This document shows positions 51,142-64,000 of a stretch of DNA of 64,000 bases, in pieces (the stretch's first letter is position 1; each line of letters opens with the position of its first letter). Both the position numbers and the translations under genes were made by a program. The stretch covers positions 3,456,501-3,520,500 of the forward strand of contig CP114481.1 in NCBI GenBank assembly GCA_027186245.1, given 5' to 3'. This DNA is from Coriaria nepalensis. Lineage: Eukaryota > Streptophyta > Magnoliopsida > Cucurbitales > Coriariaceae. Below the pieces are notes generated by a model. That model was not told where the DNA came from. It did no database searches and saw only the letters and a program-made list of their open reading frames with translations.

Positions 51142-52936
51142 TGTTAGGTATGGTGCCCTAAAAAACATATAATAAGTATATTTTTAAGAAGTTAATGAAA
51201 GTGACATTTTTCTATATAATTTTTTTGAATATGTTATTATTGAATAATGTGTATTAATATTAGAAAATGATTAAGATTATAGACGATGAATTAAATTATC
51301 CGCAACTTATTAAAATATGGAATCTTTAATATGTGGTTGCTAGTACAGTTTATTAGCATTATGAATGCAAGTGATCTAGATTCGGATTACTGATGTAGAT
51401 AGACATCTAAGTGAAGCTTTTTTTTATAATTGGATTATATAGGACATGACACTATGAATTAATTCATTATTCATTATTAACATACCCTTTGCCATAAATA
51501 GTTCTATTCATATCAATAGATGTTCATATGCAGATCAATCTAAATCTTGAGTAGTTACGAACTCATGTTTATGTCAATTGGATTTTTTGTTTCACTCGTC
51601 ACAGTTTGTTTGTAAAACAAACTAAAGACTTTTGTTTTGGAGGTTCATTGGGATAAATAGCTGGGAACATGATTTATAGATAAGGAATCTAAACCTTCTT
51701 CATAGAATGTATATTGGTTCCCTGAAGGTTTAATTTTAGAATTAAATGGTTTTGAGCTCAAATTTATAATTAAGTTATAAATTGACTGTTCGCTAGTAGA
51801 TTAATGGCACTTAAGAATAAAGAGATAATTAGAAAGGTAAAACGGTAATCATAGCCAGCTCTAATTATGAATCAATTATTAGAAGATTGAATTGCATGTA
51901 ATGACAATATTAATGAACTACTAGAGATTGCTCATTAATTTGTTTTATAATTTCAAGAGTGCAATTCCATATTATTAGTAAAATAATATTGAGATTAATA
52001 AATAAGATTTATTAGATTAAAGAAATTAATTAATAATCTAATTTATTGGACCTCGGAATTATAAGTCAATAGTTCCTAGATCACCCTATAAAACATTGTA
52101 TAGGGTAAGTGTGACAAACGTTAAACGAAAACTTATTTGCAAATAAAATAGTTTTCTGGAGAAAATATATAATTATGATAATTAGTGTTAATTAGTTAAT
52201 TAGAAAATTAATTAATTAAAATATGTCTTTTAATATAATGATAAATTTTGAAATTCATTTTATAAATAATAATATATTTAATTTTAAATTAAATATGTTA
52301 TATATAATATTGAATTGATATGAAATATTAATCTAATATTAAGATTAGGTAAGTCAAATTTTAAATTTGTTTGAGAAATTAATTTAAAATTCAAATAAGA
52401 TATGATATGATTTAAAATAGACAAGATTTTATTTTAAATTAGATTTGAAAAGAAAATGACCAAATCAAAAATATCATTAAAGATAATGATATGATTTAAA
52501 ATAGATAAAATTATATTTTAAATTAGATTTGAAAAGATTTGATCTTAACAAATATATCACTAAAAGATATCTCATGATTATCTTATGATTGAATTATCAA
52601 TTAAATTATTTTAAAGTATTTAAATTAAAAATAATATCAAATAGAAAACCTAATAGAATCCTATCAATATATCATATTCTAATTATTTCTATGTGCGAAA
52701 AAAAAATAGAGAGGTTTTTTCACAAAAAGAAAAAGAGAGAAAACCTAATCATCTCTACATACTCAGACACATCCTAGTATGTTAATGATCGACCTAGAAC
52801 ATTGTGGTGTGAGTCTCGATAATTGATTCGCTTATACTAAGGTATGAACTCTTCGTATAGATATTAGATTAATTTATATATATATAAAGATCACTAAAAG
52901 TTTTTGAAATTTTTTTGTTATATACTATGACCAACA
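51142..52936. repeat. Putative solo LTR
   Basis: It starts TGTTAGGTATGGTGCCCTAA, a start shared by many plant copia LTRs, and ends ACCAACA, giving short inverted ends. The 1.8 kb between is AT-rich and non-coding. No second LTR and no clear 5-bp target duplication were seen. Confidence 0.42.
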
Positions 52937-52969
52937 ATTGCATTTTAAACCTATTTTCCAATAGGAACT

Positions 52970-53380
52970 TGGGAATTCCATTTCATATTTAGGACTTTGT
53001 TGGTCCAAGATGATGACATGTGGTCATTCAATCCCTAGCTGAGCAGAATACTTTATCAGATTCGGCCTTTGAAAATTTCATTTCAAATTTTAGGACCTTG
53101 TTGGTCCGACCTGATGACACATGGTCATTCCGCTCCTGACCGAGCAGAACACTTTGTCTAACTCGAGCTTTGAAAATTTCATTTTAAAATTTAAGATCTT
53201 ATTGGTTCGACCTGATGACATGTGGGTCATTCAGTTTATGGCCGAGTAGAACAATTTTTCTAACTCGACCTTTGAAAATTTCATTTCAAGTTTTTGGACC
53301 TTGTAGGTCCAAGTTGAATGCCACATAGTCATTCAACCCCAAGCGAGCATGACTCGTACTCATGCTCGCACTTCAAAAAT
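52970..53380. repeat. Tandem repeat, about 102-bp unit, four copies
   Basis: The word GAAAATTTCATTT recurs at 53071, 53172 and 53274, with an older copy at about 52972. Each is followed by GGACCTTGTTGGTCCGACCTGATGACA..TGGTCATTC and a GAGCAGAACACTTT-type end. Spacing is 99-102 bp; copies differ by 10-20 percent by eye. Confidence 0.85.
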
Positions 53381-53447
53381 TTAATTACAAAGTCAGATGA
53401 ATATTTCGGGGAATTTCACTTCATTAACACTAGCTTCCTGGAGCCTT

Positions 53448-53684
53448 TTAGAATTCAAAACACCATAACAACAAAACACTTTGACCACATAGGCTTTTAC
53501 ATTGTTTATCCCTGAAGAATCCCGTAGACCCTTTCTTCTTCGGGCTCATAATACACGGATGTGCTAACATTTTTTCTGCCCTGTTTTGGAGCTTGTACAT
53601 TCTTGGTCGAACCTCTTCAACTACCTTATAAGGTCTTTCCCTGTTTCCACCAAAAAGCCCCTTGTTCAACATGGATAATGCCAT
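53448..53684 (-). pseudogene. Ty3/gypsy integrase C-terminal fragment
   Basis: The minus strand reads NKGLFGGNRERPYKVVEEVRPRMYKLQN, matching the conserved WEGPYKV-x-PG-YKL segment at the end of plant gypsy integrases, with degraded key residues. It ends within 35 bp of the orphan exon that follows. Confidence 0.58.
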
Positions 53685-53717
53685 GTTACTGTATTTTGTG
53701 GAAAATGAAAATTGCAG

Positions 53718-53972
53718 GCATTATCATCATTGTTACTGTATCGGAAAATATTGGATGCAATTGAAGAAAACGACTACGACAGCTTGACAAAGAGAGCTTA
53801 TGTTGGGAGGTCAAGAAAGCTTCAGATGTTGCCTCATGCCTATACCAGATCTCTTTCTCTCACCCGCCCACCACATCCACCATTACTATTACACCTTGTT
53901 TTTATTTCTCAATTAAAATTATCCAATATATACTACGACAACTTGACACCTGTTGTAGATGAAGGTTTTTGA
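53718..53972 (+). pseudogene. Orphan last exon resembling phytoene synthase
   Basis: After an acceptor-like ATTGCAG (53711-53717) the frame reads [20 protein letters not shown] followed by [22 protein letters not shown]. This matches the C-terminal exon of plant phytoene synthases ([22 protein letters not shown] type), the first committed enzyme of carotenoid synthesis in plastids. No other exon of that gene is found upstream: the preceding DNA is gypsy debris. The frame stays open to 53972, but the tail after ARSL-like sequence is not conserved. It is most likely a gene fragment left by a transposon insertion or transduplication. Confidence 0.6.
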
Positions 53973-54927
53973 GCTGGGCATTGTCTACATATATATAGGT
54001 ACATACCACTGTAACAAATGAAAGACAGTCTAATGCATCTCTGTCACTAGCATTTTTATCCATACCCATCTGATTTCTGAACTCCGTTTTGGGATAGAAT
54101 CCAATTGAACATAACCAAACCCAAAATTATGGAGTCTCCTAAAACCTTGGACTATGAGTTAGGAGCAAAATTAAACAGATTAGACTCAAGGTTGACAGAG
54201 TATCCAACTCACTTAACTATACTATGAAATCACGAAGGCTGTTGAGTAATGACTGGAAAATACAGAGAACAAGTGATTCCAGGCAAACAAGGAGAATGCT
54301 TCCAAGCAATAAAAGGATCATCGACAAGAAAAGACTTCTTTAAGGGCCCACAGTTGAACTAAAACACTACAGAGAAATATTTATCGCCAAGTAAATAACA
54401 TAATACAGAATGAAACCACCTTCGCCTTGGATCAGTTGATTCAATTTCAAACGCCGACGAAGAAATTAAAAACCATTCACTATAAGTCAACTCACTATAT
54501 GTCCTACACACACTAACCCCAAAAGAGAAAATCCATACAATGGCTGAAAGAAAAGAAAAAAAAAAAAAACGAACCAAATACATAAGCATGAACCAAATAC
54601 ACTGAGACAAAAAGAAAAAGAAATAAATGAAAAGAAAAAGAACAAGGTAATGGTTCATGGGAATTGTGTACATGGCAGTTACAGAATTTCCAGCTTCTTA
54701 CGATTCCTTTTGCAAAAACTTGAGTGAAATTTGTAATATGACGTAGATTGAATTTGAAAGGGCTCCTAACTGACCTGTTAGGGTTTATGAGATTTCAAGT
54801 CGGCAGGCCATAGCTCTTGTATTTGCAAAAGGCCATTAAACAAATCAGAAGCTTCCAGGGGCGGGGGGGAGGGGAAGTCTGCCTAGTTTTACCTAAGAGT
54901 TCAGCATCTGAACAATAGAGTCGCATC
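53973..54927 (-). other. 3' flank of the PP2A gene
   Basis: No separate gene is seen. The part next to 54927 is presumably the 3' UTR of the minus-strand PP2A gene; minus-strand frames here (54673-54359) have no family resemblance. Confidence 0.5.
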
Positions 54928-59586
<4,659 letters not shown>

Positions 59587-60100
59587 GCTCAACTCCTACC
59601 ACTTTATTCCCCCTAGATTTTGTTTCAGATCTACCCCTAAATTATAGATCAAGATTCAGTCGATTCGGCCCCTAATTTGAACTCTATAATATCTTAAGAA
59701 CCCTAACGATCTTAGTAAAGGACTTCGAGCCCCATTTCCCTCTCCTCTGTCTCCCCTTCTAATCACTGTGAGAGAGATTGGGTTGGTGTAAAAGACGAAG
59801 CCTTTTTTGTTTTTGGTATCTTTTTTTTTTTCCTTTTCTTTTTCTTTTTCGTTATTTTTGTAAAGCTTCAAGCCCTAGGATAATTTAACCACTCGTATGA
59901 TGATAACGTGCAAATTACGAGCCTATCATTTGGGGTTTAAGTCCTAAGCTAAGGCGCGTGGATTTAAATGGATAATCTTTTCTAGGATTGCGAATGTGTA
60001 TTTCTCTATTTTTTACTTTTTGGCCAAAGATTGAATCAAAAGAGTTAAAATAAGTTGGATTTTTTTGCTCGGTCCCTGTCTTGTTAAAAAAATTTGGTCT
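59587..60100 (-). promoter_or_regulatory. PP2A 5' leader and proximal promoter region
   Basis: A CT/GA-rich stretch at 59740-59850 (T-rich run at 59821-59832) lies in the probable 5' UTR or core promoter. No clear TATA box was identified. A copia element begins close upstream (about 60100). Confidence 0.45.
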
Positions 60101-60389
60101 AAAGCCAGTTTGGTATAAGTATAGAAACACACGCTCACGGTTCTTAAAATACTTCACTAAGTTTATTAAACAATTACAAGTTTTATATAGCTTTTATATG
60201 ATAAGAATAAGAAAGCAAGAGTAACAATGGCATACAACTTATGGTATTTATTACAAACTAATTTAAACACAACTCTATCTACTTAACTCTTAAGAAACAG
60301 GAGCTTATTCGTTGAAACATTCAAAAACACCAACAACCTTGAAATAATCCGACTCAATAATGACTCCCCTAAATTAGAAGTAGTAGCAT

Positions 60390-61105
60390 TCAGTTTAAGG
60401 TCAATGATACTTCACATATTCCAAACTCTTCACGCAACCTCACGAACGCATCAAGCTTCAAGGGCTTAGTCATATTATCAGCTACTTGCTCCTTTGTGCC
60501 ACAATGAACAAGCCTCACAACTCCCCCCCTTTGTAAGATCGCTCAATAAATGGAACCTAACGTCAATATGATTACTTCTACCATATAGAATTGGATTCAT
60601 GGATAAGTTGATCATTGAGCAATCATCACATAGTATAGTAGTGCAATGTGGCTAAAGATAACCAAATTGCTCTAAGAACCTTCCCAGCCAGACACATTGA
60701 TGATAGACACAAGATGATGCTGCAACAAATTCAGTCTTTGCGGTGGACAACGTCACCACCGGCTATTTTTTGAAGCCCACGAAAAACACAGCCACTCGTA
60801 CTCCTCATATCATCAATGTCTCCAGCATAATGTCTATATGTAGAAGCAACTAGCTCCTTTGCATCACCTCTCTTGTAAAATAATCCCAAAGCCACAATAC
60901 CCTTCAAATAATGCAGCACCCTCTTTGTTGCTTGCATATGCACTTTGGTGGGACTGGTCATATATCTTCTTAACAAACACACTATAAACGTTAAGTCTAG
61001 TCTTGTAGCAGTGATGTACATTAGACTCCTGATTAATTGCTTATACAAGGTTGCATCTACCTTTGCTCCCCCCTTCTTCCTTTGAGAGTTTCGAACCTGA
61101 TACAA
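60390..61105 (-). pseudogene. copia RNase H remnant
   Basis: MYITATRLDLTFIVCLLRRYM and ATKRVLHYLKGIVALGLFYK are recognisable, then frame changes lead to the C-terminal end near 60390. Confidence 0.82.
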
Positions 61106-61172
61106 TTGGATTTTTAACTAGATTTTCATTATGCAAGTGAAACCGTTCCAATAATTCACCAACATATCTTTT

Positions 61173-61725
61173 CTAACTTAGGTAGATGCCTTCTAGTTTT
61201 TGCATAACCTCAACACCAAGGAAGTATTTCATCCTCCCTAAATCCGTCATATCAAACTCATCCTTCATGGAGCTCTTAAACTTCTCAAACATGTAAGTAT
61301 CATTTCCAATGAAAATCAAGTCATCAACGTATAAACTTACAATTAACAACCTCTTATCTCCTTCTTCTAACTTAACAAAGACAGTATACTCATAGTTGCA
61401 CCGTGTAAAGCCTTCTTTGACAAAATGGGCTTCAATTTTACTGTACCAAGCACATGGTGCCTGCTTCAATCTATAAAGTGCCTTCCGAAGCTTGTAAATC
61501 TTCTCTTCTTCACCCTAACGAACATACCCCAATGGCTACTCTACATACACATCTAACATCACCATGAAGAAACGCACATTTAACATCAAACTGGTACACA
61601 CTCCAATTTTTCTGTGCTGCTAATGCCAGAATCATTTAAATTATATCTCATCTTGTTACTGGGGTGAAGACCTCATTGTAATCGATCCCATGTTGTTGAC
61701 CGTAGCCCTTACCTACCAAACGGAC
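61173..61725 (-). pseudogene. copia reverse transcriptase remnant
   Basis: RT blocks are in order, with stops near 61500-61650. The catalytic YVDD is intact (about 61330), followed by DLGRMKYFLGVEV. Confidence 0.87.
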
Positions 61726-61948
61726 TTTGTACTTATCCACTTCACCTTTCTCGTTCGGTTTCGTCTTGAAAACCCACTTTACACTAATTTTCTTTGCTCC
61801 TACCGATAGTGTTGTCAGCTACCAGGTTTCATTCTTCTCAATGGACTCCATCTCACAATCGATAGCTTTTCTCCACCTTTCTTCTGCTACTGCTTCTTTG
61901 AAGGAATAAGGGTCTTCATAGGAAGTAAACATAACATGATTGTTCAGC

Positions 61949-62750
61949 TCATCTTCTTCCTCCGAAAAGCCTTCTCCTAATACATAATCTTGCAAGTATG
62001 GATGGAGGAGCTCTCCAAGATGGATTTGCAGATGGAACTACTTGACTTGGTGCTTCTTGATCAATGGCATTGATCGATAGTACAGTACCTTCTTGGTTTT
62101 CATCATTGGTTTCAGTTGCATCTTCTTCTTCATTCTCAGATTCCTCATCTTTATCGCAATCTTCCCAAACTAGTACATTGAATCTTACTTCTTCCACTGT
62201 TCTCCCCCAATTCCAGCCTTTATCTTCTTCAAACTCCACATCTCGACTTGTCACAATCTTCTTGGTTTCCAGATCATACAACTAATATGCTTTCGACTCG
62301 TCACTAACTTCTAGTAGACATAGGGAAAGCTTTTGTCATCCAACTTCCTTCTTTTTGGGTCTGGAATACGAACATAAGCTAAGCATCCAAAAACCTTAAA
62401 GTAATCCATTTTAGGTTTAACTCCAATCCACATCTCCTCTAATGTCTTTTCTTTTATCACCGACGTCAGACTTCTATCAAGGACATGTGATGTCCATCCT
62501 GCAGCTTTTGACCAAAATCTCTTCGGTACCTCTTTGTCACACATCATACACTGAACCATACTCATGATAGTTCGATTCTTGTGTTCGGCTATCCCATTTT
62601 GTTGTGGGGTGTAAGTTGTTGTGAGTTGCCTGCGTATACCATTATCCTTACTGAAAATATCGAACTCATTGGAGGTGAATTATCCTCCTCTATCAATGCG
62701 TAAAAAACATATAGGTACCCCAGACTCTTTTTCAACAATACTTTTTGTAG
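61949..62750 (-). pseudogene. copia integrase C-terminal remnant and acidic linker
   Basis: The piece at 62565-62311 reads VPKRFWSKAAGWTSHVLDRS and YFKVFGCLAYVRIPDPKRRK. The next piece (62281-61949) reads VTSRDVEFEEDKGWNWG and then an acidic stretch rich in Glu and Asp, as usual between integrase and RT in copia elements. Confidence 0.85.
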
Positions 62751-64000
62751 TTGGATTCAGGGTGAGCCCAAAATCCAGTTAGCCCATCCTTTTATGAATT
62801 AGGTTGCCATTTTTGGGTCTCAAGCCCAAAATCCACTATTTAGTTAGGCCTTAGAATGGGTAATGAATCGGGTCTATATTTAAGTGTTATAACCAATAGT
62901 TAGGGCACAATTCATTTTTGCTTCCTCTACTAAATCGTATGCCGCTCTACGAGATGCGATTAAGGTTCTTCTTCTCCATGTGATCTCATGCTTCTTGGTT
63001 TTTTTCTATGATGTTTGATTTTACCTATTTAATGATTCCACTATGCTATTATCTGCTAATTTCATGAGATTATTGATATGAATATGAGGTTTACGCTTGG
63101 TCAGTGTTCTTGATCTTTGAATGCGACACCTCTGGTGATTTTTGTGGTTAATCTGAGTTTGATTTCAATTTTGTATAATAGGATAATTTGTGATTGAGAT
63201 TGTTGGTTTTTAATCGGATTATATCATCACTAGTGCAAACGAGTTCCGCTCGGTTTTTTGGAGCTCGGAGTGGATGTAGCTTAAGATTGATCGGTTTGAT
63301 CTTCATAAGTGAACCACTATAATTCTTTGTGTTACTTTACTTTATTATCGTTTATATTATGTTTTGCTTATATGAGAATTTTGAATGTTGATTAAACTTA
63401 AATCTGAATGTAGAGAGAAATGAATAATCTGTTAAAAAAAGATAAATAAATCTAAGTAAGATTGATCTATAATCACAATAGTGGTATCAGAGCTTGTGTT
63501 CTTTCGAACTTGGAAATTTGAAATCATGAATATGCTTGATAAATGTATTGAGAATATGCATATGTCCTGATTGAATAATCTATGGCATTATTCATTTGAG
63601 AATCTTGACTATGGTTGAAAGTACATATTGTATAGTGTGAAATTAAGTATATAAGTTGTATGCGATTGTTGATTCATAGGACTGCTTAGGTTTAAAATTC
63701 TTAGATCTTTCATGTTGTATAGAGTCTTTCATCTAGATTTATTAAATCTGAATTTTAGGATAGATTGTGATACTGTACTAAAAATTATCTTTTCTTAAAA
63801 TTGTGTGTTTTGTTCCTTTGTATGTGTTTTAAAATCTAAGAAAAATGAGTACTCGCATGGAGATACCCATTTTCGATGGCAAATCAGATTTTGGTATATG
63901 GAAGAAAAAAATGAAAGCAGTTCTCTCACACAATAAAGTGGCTATAGCTTTAGAAAGCGATAATGTAAAATAGACACAGTTTCGATAGCTAGAAACACCG
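62750..64000 (+). mobile_element. Second Ty1/copia element, 5' end only (continues past window)
   Basis: A probable 5' LTR runs from about 62746-62752 (TGGATTCAGGG) to about 63477 (ATCACA). It is followed by the tRNA-iMet-type primer site TGGTATCAGAGC at 63482-63493. A gag start at 63845 reads MSTRMEIPIFDGKSDFGIWK and on through KKMKAVLSHNKVAIALES, then meets an in-frame TAG near 63972. The element is on the opposite strand to its neighbour and interrupts that element's integrase. Confidence 0.75.
63482..63493 (+). other. Primer-binding site of the second copia element
   Basis: TGGTATCAGAGC, complementary to the 3' end of initiator tRNA-Met, as in most plant copia elements. It lies 4-5 bp after the LTR end. 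Confidence 0.8.

Larger units (their letters stand above)
60100..62750 (-). mobile_element. Ty1/copia retrotransposon, 5' part missing
   Basis: Reading on the minus strand from 62750: integrase part (KSIVEKESGVP, QQNGIAEHKNRTIMSMVQCM, WSKAAGWTSHVLDRS); linker (DLETKKIVTSRDVEFEEDKGW); reverse transcriptase (KGYGQQHGIDYNEVFTPVTR, MKQAPCAWYSKIEAHF, SLYVDDLIFIGND); RNase H and the polyprotein end (RLVHCGTKEQVADMTKPLKL near 60440-60510). An LTR probably lies at about 60100-60375 (TATATAAAAC and AATAAA-type signals on the minus strand). gag, protease and the 5' LTR are absent because another element starts at about 62750. Several stops and frameshifts are present, although the YVDD block is intact. 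Confidence 0.88.

Noticed and set aside
54359..54673. Minus-strand 104-codon frame downstream of PP2A.
   Set aside because: Aromatic-rich low-complexity sequence from AT-rich DNA; more likely PP2A 3' flank.

Overview
This window is plant nuclear DNA, almost certainly from a eudicot. The coding sequence is split into many short exons with AT-rich introns. The recognisable genes (SMC3, an IQM calmodulin-binding protein, COP10, a KMD-type F-box/kelch protein, and a PP2A catalytic subunit) are plant families. The long gaps between genes are filled with decayed Ty1/copia, Ty3/gypsy, LINE and Mutator-like elements. I cannot name the species.

Layout. 1-12537 (+) is SMC3, the cohesin ATPase. Its first ~145 residues lie upstream of the window, and the remaining 21 exons run to the stop codon. 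One intron carries a complete but decayed copia element (6592-10946, minus strand). Two introns have U12-type signals and two others have GC donors. 12538-18056 is a gene-free, repeat-rich gap; a segment just downstream of SMC3 recurs about 5 kb later, next to the 3' end of the following gene. 18057-20770 (-) is an IQM-family gene in eight coding exons. 21617-26735 is a Mutator-like element with matching terminal inverted repeats; its decayed coding part is of the DUF1985 + Ulp1-protease type, and it carries several hairpin-forming repeat blocks. 26736-36082 is mostly AT-rich, with gypsy and LTR debris and microsatellites. 36083-37523 (+) is COP10, an E2-like protein whose active-site cysteine is replaced by Asn. 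38565-40640 (+) is a collapsed acyl-activating-enzyme (AAE17/18-like) pseudogene that keeps the two ends of the protein but not the middle. 42085-43122 (-) is a single-exon KMD/KFB F-box-kelch gene. 43745-53690 is transposon territory: an internally deleted copia element, a LINE RNase H remnant, a gypsy-type retroelement coding remnant, a putative solo LTR, a 102-bp tandem array and a gypsy integrase end. At 53718 there is an orphan last exon resembling phytoene synthase. 54928-59586 (-) is an 11-exon PP2A catalytic subunit gene. 60100-62750 (-) is a truncated copia element, cut at its 5' side by the 5' LTR of another copia element (about 62750 to the window end).

The genes are independently transcribed and do not form a functional cluster. 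Several are regulators (cohesion, calmodulin signalling, CUL4-DDB1-DET1-type ubiquitination, SCF-type ubiquitination, dephosphorylation). The most distinctive observations are the mixture of intron classes in SMC3 and the hairpin-rich Mutator-like element.
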